The notes beneath the pieces were generated by a model. That model did not search any database. It was not told where the DNA came from and saw only the letters and a program-made list of their open reading frames with translations. A DNA stretch of 64,000 bases from positions 62,001 to 126,000 of the forward strand of contig CAIVAR010000021.1 in the NCBI GenBank assembly GCA_903904005.1, given 5' to 3'. Below, one piece after another: positions 51,488 through 60,507 of the stretch. The DNA comes from an uncultured Anaeromyxobacter sp. Lineage in GTDB: Bacteria > Myxococcota > Myxococcia > Myxococcales > Anaeromyxobacteraceae. The translations under genes and the position numbers were made by a program. Position 1 is the stretch's first letter. Each line of letters opens with the position of its first letter.

Positions 51488-52042
51488 ATGCACGGCGATC
51501 CCGCACCCACCCCGCCCCGGAGCCCGACCTGGCTCCAGAAGCTGAAGCACGAGACCGCGGAGTACCTCGCCGTCTTCGCCTACATGGCGGCGATCCTCCT
51601 CGCCTTCGCGATCTACAACAGCGCCATCCTCGCCGAGTACGGCGTGGCCTACCTGCCCATCGCCTTCGGACTCCTGGAGGCCGCCATCCTCGCCAAGATC
51701 GTGGTCATCGGCCAGGCCTTCCACTTCGGCGTCCGGTTCGACGGTCGGCCGCTCGCGTGGACGGTCCTCTACCGGTCGATCGTCTTCGCGCTGCTCACGG
51801 CGGCCTTCGCCGTTGCCGAGGAGGGCGTGAAGCGGCTCCTGCACCACCAGAAGCTCATCGAGCACCGGGCGCTCGACGCGCCCTGGGCCTGGGATCGGGC
51901 GGTGGCGCACGCCGTCATCCTCTTCGTGGCCTTCGTTCCGCTCTTCGCCATCCAGGAGCTCGGCAAGGCGCTCGGACCCGGCAAGCTCTCCGGCTACTTC
52001 TTCGGCGACCGGCGCCGGGGACATCCGGAAGCGAAGGGCTGA
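51488..52042 (+). CDS. Four-helix membrane protein, unknown
   Basis: A 184-residue protein with four predicted helices (YLAVFAYMAAILLAFAIYN; YLPIAFGLLEAAILAKIVVIG; LYRSIVFALLTAAFAVAEEG; AVAHAVILFVAFVPLFAIQEL) and polar ends. It is close behind thrH and probably shares its transcript. It is convergent with the oleate hydratase gene 10 bases away. Not recognised. Confidence 0.8.
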   Translation: MHGDPAPTPPRSPTWLQKLKHETAEYLAVFAYMAAILLAFAIYNSAILAEYGVAYLPIAFGLLEAAILAKIVVIGQAFHFGVRFDGRPLAWTVLYRSIVFALLTAAFAVAEEGVKRLLHHQKLIEHRALDAPWAWDRAVAHAVILFVAFVPLFAIQELGKALGPGKLSGYFFGDRRRGHPEAKG

Positions 52043-52052
52043 CCGCCGGGCG

Positions 52053-53645
52053 TCAGCTGCTGATGGCCTTTGCCGCGGCGATCAGGACCTCGGGCTGGTG
52101 GATCGAATCGTAGACCGGCAGGACCTCCTTGCCGGTCTCGTACAGCCCGTACACGGCCATCTGGGCGGTCCTCACCGAGTACTCGACCGTGAAGACGCAG
52201 TCGATCGGCGCCTCGGCGAACTGCCCCAGGAAGGCGAAGTTCTCGGCCCCCTCGGGCAGGACCTTGGGCCGGTCCCCGAGCTTCCGGGGCATGAAGAGGC
52301 TGTCCACGTAGGGCATCGCCACCGGGATGCAGTTCACCTTTCCGGCGTCCATCACCGGCTGCATCCGATCCTGGATGCGGAGGTGGTGCCAGAGCTCCTC
52401 GAGCATCTCCTTGCCGGTGCACTCGGCCATCGTCTTCGGGACGAAGTTGCCCTTCCGGTCGGAATGGAGCCCGTAGCCCCAGAAGATCTTCACGTCGGGC
52501 GGCTGGTTCGGGAAGTGCGGCTGCCGGGCGATCACGAAGGACATGAGCCAGTTCGAGTCGGTCAGCGTCACGAGCCCGCCGGTCCCGTCCACGTTGCCGG
52601 AGAAGTTCTCCATGTAGTCGTGGAAGGTGGCGTCCTTCAGCGTGGCCGTGAAGGACCACCAGCGCTGCAGGTCGATCCGGTCGCAGAAGGGGTCGGGGTC
52701 CCCGAAGGCGGCGTCCTTCGCGGCCAGCCGCTTCCACAGCTGCCAGGAGCCCGACTCGGCGAGCCCCTTCAGCTTCGCCGGCTGGCTCCAGGTTCCGTTG
52801 TCGGTGCTCTCGGTGAGCGAGCCGTTCGTGACGAGCACGCAGTCGTCCTTCCCGAGCACGATCTCGCTGCCGTCCTTCAGGTGGATCAGCGTGGCCCGCT
52901 TCCGGTCGGCCGAGAGGTCGAAGCCGATGTCCACGACCTCCTTGCCGGTGTGGAACCGGACGCCCCGGGCCTCGAGGTAGCGCACCAGCGGGACGACCAC
53001 CGAGTGGTACTGGTTGTACTTGGTCCGCATCACGCCGCCGAGCCGGGGGAGCCCCGCGACCAGGTGGATGAAGCGCTTCATGTAGCGGCGCATCTCGGCC
53101 AGGCTGCTCCACTTCTGGAAGGCGAACATCGACGTCCAGAAGAACCAGAAGTTGGTGGTGAAGAAGTCGTGGTCGAACCAGTCCTCGATCCGCCGGTCGC
53201 CGAGCACCTTCTCCGGGACGAAGGTCAGCTCGAGCAGCTTCATCTGCTGCCGCTTGGAGAGGCCGAAGGAGGAGACGTCGAGCTTCTTCCCCTCCCGGAG
53301 CAGGCGCGCCTGGGCGTTGCTGACGAACCGCTTGTTGAAGTCGAACGACTCGTCCCGCACCGAGACGTTCGGGTCCTCGAACGACGGGATGGCGGAGAGC
53401 AGGTCCCAGTAGCAGGTGTAGTGCATCTCGTGCATGCGCCCACCGCGCACCACGAAGCCCTTCTCGGGATCGCCGGCCCCGTCGAGCGCCCCGCCGAGGA
53501 TGGCGTCCTTCTCGAGAATGTGGATGTTCTTCCCGGGCACGCCGGCGTCCCGCTCCAGGTAGACGGCGCTCGCCAGCGAGGCGATGCCGCTGCCGACGAG
53601 GTAGACGTGGGACAGGGCCGGGTCGATCTTCGGTTTCGCGGACAT
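52053..53645 (-). CDS. ohyA: Oleate hydratase (MCRA family)
   Basis: A 530-residue FAD enzyme that adds water to the cis-9 double bond of unsaturated fatty acids. The FAD-binding start VYLVGSGIASLASAVYLERD, GGRMHEMHYTCYWDLLSAIP, NKRFVSNAQARLL and FVPKTMAECTGKEMLEELW match the 67-kDa myosin-cross-reactive-antigen family throughout. No helper genes are near. It may detoxify free unsaturated fatty acids. The 249 bases upstream (53646-53894) hold nothing I can assign. Confidence 0.95.
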   Translation of the reverse strand: MSAKPKIDPALSHVYLVGSGIASLASAVYLERDAGVPGKNIHILEKDAILGGALDGAGDPEKGFVVRGGRMHEMHYTCYWDLLSAIPSFEDPNVSVRDESFDFNKRFVSNAQARLLREGKKLDVSSFGLSKRQQMKLLELTFVPEKVLGDRRIEDWFDHDFFTTNFWFFWTSMFAFQKWSSLAEMRRYMKRFIHLVAGLPRLGGVMRTKYNQYHSVVVPLVRYLEARGVRFHTGKEVVDIGFDLSADRKRATLIHLKDGSEIVLGKDDCVLVTNGSLTESTDNGTWSQPAKLKGLAESGSWQLWKRLAAKDAAFGDPDPFCDRIDLQRWWSFTATLKDATFHDYMENFSGNVDGTGGLVTLTDSNWLMSFVIARQPHFPNQPPDVKIFWGYGLHSDRKGNFVPKTMAECTGKEMLEELWHHLRIQDRMQPVMDAGKVNCIPVAMPYVDSLFMPRKLGDRPKVLPEGAENFAFLGQFAEAPIDCVFTVEYSVRTAQMAVYGLYETGKEVLPVYDSIHQPEVLIAAAKAISS

Positions 53646-53894
53646 CCCGTCACGGGTAGCAAGCCGCGTTCCACCTAGGCTTCAAGGAAATCATCCACGG
53701 CGACGGCAGGCTGTGGGTCCTCGGGCGCTCTCACACCACGGGTGCCCACCGCCCCAGGGGTGGCGGGGACAGGGACCCGGGGTGGTCGAGGCCCGGCGCC
53801 CAGGTCCTGGGAGGAGTCTGCTCCTTGGGAGAGGTCCCGACGACCCGAAACCACCCGAACCTGGATGAGCGTCGGATGGCTCCGCGGCGGCGCC

Positions 53895-55010
53895 TCACCG
53901 TGCGGTGAGGCTTCTCACCACGTCGGTCGCCTTCGGGTAGGGCAGGTCGGCCACGGCGATGGCGGAGGGCCTGTCGAGGGCGAAGAGCGCGTCGAGATCG
54001 AGCGTCACGAAGGTGAGCCGGTGGTCGTAGTCGGCGATGCGCATCCGGTTGTGCGTGAGGTCCTTGATCGCCACCCACTGGGTGAAGTCGGAGACGACCT
54101 GGGCGCCCTGGCGCGTCTGGGCGATGCCCACCGGCAGGTCCACCGTGTTGAGGACGTGTCCGACGGCCTGGATGGCCTGCTCGCCCGTGGCGGGCGGCGT
54201 GACGTGGTTTCGCAGGAAGGCGGCCCGGACGAAGCGAGCCGGCGGTGTGGAGTCGCCGGGGATCCCGAGGGTGCCGCCTCCCTGGCCGATCTCGGTCACG
54301 TTGACGGATCCCACGGGAACGCTGGCGACCCCGACCGTGGAGAGGTTCAGGTAATTGCGCAGGTTCGTGAGGTGCCAGTCGTAGGTCGGCGCGTTGGTCA
54401 GGACGTGCGCGGCGTTGTCGTACATCCGCAGCTCGCCGTCGACGTACTCGACGACCAGGCCGGCGCCGCTTCGGTCCACGAAGACGAGGTGCACCGTCGG
54501 GGGCGTGGGGCCCGTCGGCAGCGACGGGTCGGTCCACACCTTGATGCGCGGCAGGGCGGCGCGGACCTCGGCGACTGTGGCGTGGTTGCCGAGCACCCAG
54601 CCTGGAAATCCGAGGATCGAGACGTAGCTCGCGTCCTTCGAGGTCACCGTCTGGTAGCGCGTGAAGCCGGGGAGGAAGTTGGCGCTGAACCCGAGCCCCG
54701 CCGAGTTCTGCCCCTCGAGCAGGACGTTTCCCGGGAGCGTGCCGGGGGCGAAGCCGACCATGGCGTAGCGGGTCTGCACGGTCCTCGCGGGCAGCTTCAG
54801 GGCCGGCGGCGCCTCGAGCACCATGGGCGTGCCCTTCGGGATGCTCACCACCCTCCACTGCATGTCGAACGCCCACTCCATCGTGCGTCCGGCGATCACG
54901 GTCCCGTCGGTGGCGACCATGTCGACGGCCGTGCAGGCCTGAGCGGTGCCGTGGAGCGCCGCGGCGGCGAGGACGACGGCTGCGATGGGCTTCCAGGCTC
55001 GAGCGATCAC
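53895..55010 (-). CDS. Choloylglycine-hydrolase-family amide hydrolase (Ntn), exported
   Basis: A 371-residue enzyme. GTG at 55010 with GGAGG 5 bases upstream starts a signal peptide ending at QA; the next residue, C26 (CTAVDMVATDG), becomes the N-terminal nucleophile after cleavage, as in bile-salt hydrolases, penicillin V acylases and acylhomoserine-lactone acylases of this family. GRTMEWAFDMQW and the Asn/Arg regions (NLRNYLNLST) fit. It acts in the periplasm on an amide-linked substrate. It diverges from a porin gene and neighbours a Tat-exported amidohydrolase. Confidence 0.9.
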   Translation of the reverse strand: MIARAWKPIAAVVLAAAALHGTAQACTAVDMVATDGTVIAGRTMEWAFDMQWRVVSIPKGTPMVLEAPPALKLPARTVQTRYAMVGFAPGTLPGNVLLEGQNSAGLGFSANFLPGFTRYQTVTSKDASYVSILGFPGWVLGNHATVAEVRAALPRIKVWTDPSLPTGPTPPTVHLVFVDRSGAGLVVEYVDGELRMYDNAAHVLTNAPTYDWHLTNLRNYLNLSTVGVASVPVGSVNVTEIGQGGGTLGIPGDSTPPARFVRAAFLRNHVTPPATGEQAIQAVGHVLNTVDLPVGIAQTRQGAQVVSDFTQWVAIKDLTHNRMRIADYDHRLTFVTLDLDALFALDRPSAIAVADLPYPKATDVVRSLTAR

Positions 55011-55122
55011 GTGACCCTCCGGAGATGGGTGGCGCGAGGAGGAGTTCCTCCCGCCGGGGCGACCGATCATAGGGCCAGGGCGGCGGGAAACGCGACGGTT
55101 TCCCGCGCCAGAAGGCGCCGAT

Positions 55123-55133
55123 GTACCGATCCG
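55123..55133. promoter_or_regulatory. GTACCGATCCG element between amide hydrolase and porin genes
   Basis: An 11-base sequence identical to the reverse complement of 60429-60439, part of the second palindrome upstream of the Cys-rich lipoprotein gene. It lies in the 276-base divergent region 113 bases from the hydrolase and 154 bases from the porin. The rest of 55011-55286 shows no clear promoter. Confidence 0.4.
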
Positions 55134-55286
55134 GGGCGTAATCACTTCGGGCGATGCCTTCATGGGGAACCCCGGGTCGCGGTGCCGGTTCGCTCCTGGT
55201 GAACGTGCTAGTGGGACGGTCGGCAACCGTGAACACGCGACCAGCATGACGATCCGGAACTTCTCGCCGTCCTCGGAGTCCAGGTG

Positions 55287-56666
55287 ATGCCACAGGGCCG
55301 CTTCTCCCGCTCCCGGCTGCGGGCGGTCACGCCGACGCTGGGCCTCCTCCTCGCCCTCACCACTGCGCCTGCGGCACGGGCCGACGCGGACGCCGACCCC
55401 GCCCCTCCGCCGCCGACCCCTCCGCCTTCCGCCCTGGCACCCGTCTCCACGACGCTGCCGAACGTGACCGGCAATCCCATCAACCTGTTCCTGTTCATGG
55501 GAACGGGCGACCTCGGCGGCTGGGTGGGGCTCCCCGCCGACAGCGCGTTCCGCGTGGGCGGCGTGGCGGTCGGCAACTTCACCGCGCAGCTCGGCGGCGG
55601 GACCACTCCCGGCGCCATCAACTGGGCCGGCTTCATCGTCCTGAGCCTCAGCGTCGACATGGAGAAGGCGGTGGGGTGGAAGGGCGCCAAGTTCGGCATC
55701 GCCGGGCTGCAGTACAACGTCCAGGCGGCCAACGCGGCGGCGGGATCCGTGCAGGGCGTGAACAGCACGGTGTCGGTCAGCCCGAACAACCGGACCGAGC
55801 TCTACAACTACCTGTACGCCCAGAACCTCTTCGACAACCAGCTGCAGGTCGTGGTGGGCAAGCTGATCCCCACCATGAGCTTCGGGAACGTCGCCAGGCC
55901 GGACCCGACCGACCAGACCGGAAGCTTCAACGTCCCCTCGCTCACCGGCCTCATCTACACGCCCATCTTCGTGGTCCCCACGATGCTGGGACGCATCCCC
56001 GGCTACCCCGACTCCGCCTTTGGATTCCAGCTCACCATCGCCCCGAAGGCGCTCGATCGGTTCTACCTCTCGGCCGGCCTCTACGACGGGCGCATGGGAG
56101 CGAACGGCACCAACACCGGGATGGTCGCCCCCGATCTCGCCGGCCCCCTCTTCGCCATCGGCGAGCTGGGCGGTGCCTGGCGCCTCGGGTCTGCGGACTA
56201 CCCCGGGCAGTTCGCCGTGGGCGTCTGGAACCAGTCGGGTCCGCTCCAGGCGGGCACCCTCACCGAGTCGTCGGCTGCCGGCATCTACGCGCAGGGGAGC
56301 CAGCGGCTGATGACCTTCCGCCCCGGGAAGGACTCGAGCGGCCTGAACATGTTCCTGCAGGCCGGCTGGAGCCCGTCGACCACGAACCTGATCAACGGCT
56401 CGGTCGGCGGCGGCGTGACCGTCTGGGGTCCCTTCGAGTCCCGCCCCCGGGACAGCTACGGCATGGGACTCTCCTGGGCCAGGCTCAACGACCGGCCGGG
56501 GGCGGGATACGGCTTCAACGCCGCCGAGCTGTTGATCCAGGCCTACGCCCAGATCCAGTTCGTCGGGAACCTCTTCTTCGAGCCCGTCCTCACCATCCTG
56601 CCCGTGGTCGGGTTCGGGACGGCCGCATCCGTATCGACCACGCTCCAGCTGACCGCCGTGTACTGA
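55287..56666 (+). CDS. Outer-membrane porin-like protein
   Basis: A 459-residue exported beta-barrel protein. A signal peptide (PTLGLLLALTTAPAARA) and a Pro-rich linker (DPAPPPPTPPPS) lead to a barrel with many alternating strands. It contains LQVVVGKLIPTMSFGNVARP, GRIPGYPDSAFGFQLTIAP and a last strand STTLQLTAVY with an aromatic C-terminus, as BamA substrates have. The layout resembles OprB-type porins. It precedes the amidohydrolase by 26 bases, so it probably admits the substrate of that enzyme or takes its product out. Confidence 0.75.
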   Translation: MPQGRFSRSRLRAVTPTLGLLLALTTAPAARADADADPAPPPPTPPPSALAPVSTTLPNVTGNPINLFLFMGTGDLGGWVGLPADSAFRVGGVAVGNFTAQLGGGTTPGAINWAGFIVLSLSVDMEKAVGWKGAKFGIAGLQYNVQAANAAAGSVQGVNSTVSVSPNNRTELYNYLYAQNLFDNQLQVVVGKLIPTMSFGNVARPDPTDQTGSFNVPSLTGLIYTPIFVVPTMLGRIPGYPDSAFGFQLTIAPKALDRFYLSAGLYDGRMGANGTNTGMVAPDLAGPLFAIGELGGAWRLGSADYPGQFAVGVWNQSGPLQAGTLTESSAAGIYAQGSQRLMTFRPGKDSSGLNMFLQAGWSPSTTNLINGSVGGGVTVWGPFESRPRDSYGMGLSWARLNDRPGAGYGFNAAELLIQAYAQIQFVGNLFFEPVLTILPVVGFGTAASVSTTLQLTAVY

Positions 56667-56692
56667 GACCAACCGCTGATCGGAGAATGACC

Positions 56693-58270
56693 ATGAGCGA
56701 CAAGGACAAGAACGAGAAGGCACCGTCGCAGGAGGCTCCCGTGACCGCAGGCATCTCCCGCCGCGGATTCCTCGCGACCGGAGCGTCCATCGGCGTGGGG
56801 CTGGCGCTGGCGGGCGGCCCCTCCGGAGCGGAAGCCCAGGCCGCGCCGGCCAAGAAGCCCGCCGCCGCCACCGGCAGCAAGCGCCCCAAGACCATGCTGG
56901 TGAAGAACGCCACCGTCGTCGTGACGATGGACGGGAGCCGCCGGGAGATCAAGGACGGCGGTCTCTACATCGAGGACGGCATCATCAAGCAGGTGGGACC
57001 GACGAGCAGCCTGCCCAAGACCGCAGAGGAGGTGCTCGACCTCAAGGGGCACGTGCTCCTGCCCGGCCTGGTGAACACCCACCAGCACCTCTACCAGCAC
57101 CTCACCCGCGTGGTTCCCGCCGCGCAGGACGGCAACGTGTGGAACTGGCTCAAGGTGCTGTATCCCATGTGGGCCCGCATGCAGCCGGATGACGTCAAGC
57201 TGGCCATCAAGACGGGGCTCTCCGAGATGGCGCTGACCGGCTGCACGACCGCCTTCGACCACCAGTACGTGTTCCCGAACGGCTGCAAGATCGACGACTC
57301 GATCCAGGCGGCCGCCGAGGTGGGGGTCCGGTTCCACGCTTCCCGGGGCAGCATGTCGCTCGGCGTCTCGAAGGGTGGCCTGCCTCCCGACAGCTGCGTC
57401 GAGGAAGAGCCGGCGATCATGAAGGACTGCGAGCGGGTCATCAAGGCCTACCACGACCCCAAGCACGGAGCGATGACCCGCATCGTGCTCGCGCCCTGCT
57501 CGCCCTTCTCGGTCACCGAAGGGCTCATGGTCGATTCGGCCAAGATGGCCCGGCAGTACAAGGTGAGGCTCCACACCCACCTGGCAGAGTCGCTCGACGA
57601 GGAGCGTTACACCCTGAAGACCTACGGCCTGCGGCCGGTCGGCCTGATGGAGAAGTTCGGGTGGGTCGGCGACGACGTCTGGTTCGCCCACTCGGTCCAC
57701 GTCAACGACGCGGAGATCGCGCTCTACGCCAAGACCGGCTGCGGCGTGGCGCACTGCCCCTGCTCCAACATGCGCCTCGCCTCGGGCATCGCCCCGGTCA
57801 AGAAATACCGGGACGCCGGCGTGAAGGTGGGTCTCGGCGTGGACGGCTCGTCCAGCAACGACGGCTCCCACATGCTCAACGAGGCCCGGCAGGCCATGCT
57901 CCTCGCGCGGCTCAACCTGAGCCTGAACCCCGGTGGGCCGCCCGAGGCGAAGAAGGAGTGGCTGAGCGCCCGCGACGCCCTGGAGATCGCCACCATCGGC
58001 GGGGCCGCCGTCCTCGGCCGCGACGACATCGGCTCGCTCGAGCCCGGCAAGTGCGCCGACTTCTTCGCCGTCAACCTCGAGCAGGTCGGCTTCGCCGGCG
58101 GCAGCATGGTCGACCCCGTCGCGTCGCTGCTCTTCTGCGCTTCCGCCCCTGCCGCCTACACGGTCGTCAACGGTCGGTACATCGTCAAGGAGGGGCGCAT
58201 GACCACGGTCGACCTCCCCAAGGTCATCGCCCAGACCAACCGCGCGGCGATGCGGGTCGTCAACGGGTAG
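56693..58270 (+). CDS. Tat-exported amidohydrolase (AtzB/TrzN/8-oxoguanine-deaminase type)
   Basis: A 525-residue metallo-amidohydrolase with twin-arginine signal ISRRGFLATGASIGVGLALA. The barrel metal motifs are LPGLVNTHQHLYQHLT (HxH), the middle Lys-free HTHLAESLDEERY, FAHSVHVNDAE and GLGVDGSSSNDGSHML with the catalytic Asp. This is the s-triazine hydrolase/guanine-type deaminase group acting on N-heterocycles. A periplasmic site is unusual for such enzymes. GGAGA 7 bases before ATG 56693 chooses this start over ATG 56687. The gene end overlaps the convergent kinase gene by 11 bases. Confidence 0.88.
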   Translation: MSDKDKNEKAPSQEAPVTAGISRRGFLATGASIGVGLALAGGPSGAEAQAAPAKKPAAATGSKRPKTMLVKNATVVVTMDGSRREIKDGGLYIEDGIIKQVGPTSSLPKTAEEVLDLKGHVLLPGLVNTHQHLYQHLTRVVPAAQDGNVWNWLKVLYPMWARMQPDDVKLAIKTGLSEMALTGCTTAFDHQYVFPNGCKIDDSIQAAAEVGVRFHASRGSMSLGVSKGGLPPDSCVEEEPAIMKDCERVIKAYHDPKHGAMTRIVLAPCSPFSVTEGLMVDSAKMARQYKVRLHTHLAESLDEERYTLKTYGLRPVGLMEKFGWVGDDVWFAHSVHVNDAEIALYAKTGCGVAHCPCSNMRLASGIAPVKKYRDAGVKVGLGVDGSSSNDGSHMLNEARQAMLLARLNLSLNPGGPPEAKKEWLSARDALEIATIGGAAVLGRDDIGSLEPGKCADFFAVNLEQVGFAGGSMVDPVASLLFCASAPAAYTVVNGRYIVKEGRMTTVDLPKVIAQTNRAAMRVVNG

Positions 58271-59675
58271 TCCCTCGCCCCTCGGGGATCTCAGGTGGCC
58301 TGGACCGATCGCTTCGCGGGATCGTCCAGGCCACTCGCGTTCCGCCCCCGGGTGCAGCGTCGGCCGAGATCGTTCCACCGTGTGCCTCGATGATGGTCCG
58401 GGCGATGGGGAGCCCCATCCCCATGCCTTCCTCCTTGGTCGTGAAGAAGGGCTCGAAGACACGCTCCGCGTTCCCGGGCGCGATGCCCGGCCCACAGTCG
58501 TCCACGCCCATCTCCAGCCCGCCCGGGGTGCGGCGCGCCCACAGGCGCACCCGGCGCGGCGGTGGCGTCGACTCCATCGCGTCCATCGCATTCACCAGCG
58601 CGATGACGATCACCTGGACGAGTTGCACGCGGTCGCCGGTGACCTCGGGTGCATCGACGGGCAGGTCGGTGGTCAGCGTGATCTCCCGCTTCGCCGCCGC
58701 GTTCTCGACGAGCGCCAGGGACTCGCGTGCCAGCGCAGCCGGGGAGACCCGCTCCCGCCGCGCCTCGCCCCGCCGAAGGTAGTCGCGCAGCCTCTGGATG
58801 ATCTCCGCGGCCCTCTCGGCACCCGCGGTCACCCCGTCGAGCGCCGCACGGACGCCCGCGAGCCCGGGCGGGTCCTGTCCCAGGTATTCCTTGCCCGCGT
58901 AGGCGCTGTTCCGGACGGCGGTCAGGGGCTGGCTGATCTCGTGCGCCAGGGACACCGCGAGGGAGCCCATCCCGCCCGCGCGCTGCACCTGGATGAGCTG
59001 GGACTGGACCTCCTTCACCCGGGCATCGGCCAGCTCCCTCTGGGCGGCGAGCAGCGCCCGCGAGGCCTCCTCGACCGCGAGGAGCGCGGCCCAGCGGCTG
59101 CGCCGGCTGCGCTGGAAGAGGACCGAGGCCCCACCGCCGACGGCGTTGGCGAGTACGAACTCGAGCGTCAAGCGGACCACCTCCACGGGGTGGTACGGGC
59201 GGGACTTGAGCAGCAGCGTCGCCACCGCCCCGGCCGTGACCAGCGCCGCCGAGAGCGCCTGCAGGCGAACCGGCAACGGGAGGAGCACCCAGCAGCTGAC
59301 GATGGCGACGACGTTCATGGCGAAGAGCGGCGAGAGGTGCTCGGGGCGCGTGTAGTTGACGAAGAACCCGCCCGCCACCGAGACGAGGATGGCGACGATC
59401 TGGAAGCCGTCCCGCAGCGCGGGGCGCTGGCTCCGCCGGACGGCCCAGATGGCGGCCAGCAGGGAGCCGATGATCGCCGCACGCACCGCCACGAGCAGGG
59501 CGAGGGTCGGGCCCCGGTGGAGGAGGAAGTCGTTCCGGGCGAAGGCCAGGAAGATGACGACCCAGGTTCCCAGGATCGCCGTGCCGAGGCGGGCCTCCTC
59601 CGGGAGGGAGTCGACCCGGAAGCGGTGCTCGACCTCCGGGTCGGTGAAGCGGGTCTGCAACCGGTTCATCCTCAT
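58260..59675 (-). CDS. Membrane histidine kinase
   Basis: A 471-residue kinase. Residues 1-190 contain about six helices with short loops and no large periplasmic domain, so it senses within the membrane. Then a helix leads to SLAHEISQPLTAVRNSAYAG (His245), and to the ATPase motifs VIVIALVNAMDAME, DDCGPGIAPGNAERVFEPFF and GMGMGLPIARTIIEAHGG. The HEISQPL box is that of FixL/NtrB-like kinases. It diverges from the FixJ-type regulator by 56 bases, its likely partner. Confidence 0.92.
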   Translation of the reverse strand: MRMNRLQTRFTDPEVEHRFRVDSLPEEARLGTAILGTWVVIFLAFARNDFLLHRGPTLALLVAVRAAIIGSLLAAIWAVRRSQRPALRDGFQIVAILVSVAGGFFVNYTRPEHLSPLFAMNVVAIVSCWVLLPLPVRLQALSAALVTAGAVATLLLKSRPYHPVEVVRLTLEFVLANAVGGGASVLFQRSRRSRWAALLAVEEASRALLAAQRELADARVKEVQSQLIQVQRAGGMGSLAVSLAHEISQPLTAVRNSAYAGKEYLGQDPPGLAGVRAALDGVTAGAERAAEIIQRLRDYLRRGEARRERVSPAALARESLALVENAAAKREITLTTDLPVDAPEVTGDRVQLVQVIVIALVNAMDAMESTPPPRRVRLWARRTPGGLEMGVDDCGPGIAPGNAERVFEPFFTTKEEGMGMGLPIARTIIEAHGGTISADAAPGGGTRVAWTIPRSDRSRPPEIPEGRGTTR

Positions 59676-59731
59676 CGGGCGCCATTATGCGAGTGTGGAA
59701 CCGTTCGAGGTAGCCTTTCCGCGAGGACGCG

Positions 59732-60400
59732 ATGACCGATCCGATTCCACGCCGGCAGGTCCACGTCGTCGATGACGACGTCGCCGTCCTCCGTTCCATC
59801 TCGCTGCTGCTCGACCCCCGCGGGATCTCCGCCGTGGAGTGGGCCTCGTCCCGGGAGTTCCTCCGCGCGGCCAGGTTCACGCCGCCCACCTGCGTGATCC
59901 TCGACGTGCGAATGCCCGACCTTTCCGGGCCCGAGGTGCAGGACGAACTGCGCCGGCGGCGGAACCCGGTGCCGGTGGTCTTCCTCACCGCACATGCGGA
60001 CGTGCCCACCACCATCCGGGCCATGAAGGGCGGCGCGGCCGACTTCCTGCTCAAGCCCGTCGACCCGGCGTCCCTGCTCGACGTGGTCCAGCGCGCCATG
60101 CTGCGCAGCGGGACCGAGGCCACCGCGGTGAACCGGTTGAAGTCGCTGCGGCGCCGCTTCGCCAGGCTCACGCCACGGGAGCGGGAGGTGTTCGATCAGG
60201 TCGTTCGCGGGGCATCCAACCGGACGAGCGCGCTCGCACTGGGAGTCACGGAGAACACCCTGAAGGTCCACCGCTCCCGGGTGACGGACAAGATGAAGTC
60301 CGCCTCGATCGCCGACCTCGTCCGGATGGCGGTGGCGCTCGGGGTCCTTCCAGCGGACGCGGCGGACCTGGACGAGGAACCGCCGGGGCGACCCGCGTGA
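59732..60400 (+). CDS. FixJ/TodT-type response regulator (LuxR HTH)
   Basis: A 222-residue regulator. The receiver has HVVDDDVAVL, phosphoacceptor D58 (CVILDVRMPDLSG), Thr in FLTAHADVPTT and Lys in LLKPVDP. The C-terminal LuxR-type helix-turn-helix (LTPREREVFDQVVRGASN ... VTENTLKVHRSRV) is near residues 145-200. It is paired with the kinase at 58260-59675. Two palindromes lie just downstream (60404-60440) but they sit upstream of a sigma-54-like promoter, which FixJ-type proteins do not normally use. Confidence 0.93.
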   Translation: MTDPIPRRQVHVVDDDVAVLRSISLLLDPRGISAVEWASSREFLRAARFTPPTCVILDVRMPDLSGPEVQDELRRRRNPVPVVFLTAHADVPTTIRAMKGGAADFLLKPVDPASLLDVVQRAMLRSGTEATAVNRLKSLRRRFARLTPREREVFDQVVRGASNRTSALALGVTENTLKVHRSRVTDKMKSASIADLVRMAVALGVLPADAADLDEEPPGRPA

Positions 60401-60403
60401 AGC

Positions 60404-60417
60404 GTACCGTCCGGTAC
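60404..60417. promoter_or_regulatory. Palindrome 1, GTACCGTCCGGTAC
   Basis: A perfect 6-base inverted repeat GTACCG/CGGTAC around TC, about 90-105 bases upstream of the sigma-54-like promoter at 60492. Its centre is 22 bases (two helical turns) from the second palindrome, as for tandem activator sites. Confidence 0.55.
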
Positions 60418-60424
60418 ACCTGGG

Positions 60425-60440
60425 CGTACGGATCGGTACG
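60425..60440. promoter_or_regulatory. Palindrome 2, CGTACGGATCGGTACG
   Basis: Inverted repeat CGTAC/GTACG, related to palindrome 1 (GTAC-G-n-CGGTAC). It contains CGGATCGGTAC, whose complement GTACCGATCCG occurs at 55123-55133. Confidence 0.5.
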
Positions 60441-60491
60441 TGATCTCGCGAAGACCGCCGCCAACGTCTTGTATTTCCTGGAGTCCGACGG

Positions 60492-60507
60492 CGGCCCGTG
60501 ACTTGCT
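60492..60507 (+). promoter_or_regulatory. Sigma-54-like promoter
   Basis: CGGCCCG-TGAC-TTGCT fits TGGCACG-N4-TTGCW at 10 of 12 fixed positions, with GG and GC 10 bases apart as required. The start would be near 60518, giving a 45-base leader with GAGGAG before the ATG at 60563. Confidence 0.55.

Noticed and set aside
53646-53894. GC-rich inverted repeats near 53740-53780 as a terminator or regulatory RNA
   Set aside because: The arms do not pair well (order of GGTGG and GGCGG blocks is wrong) and no T-run follows on either strand.
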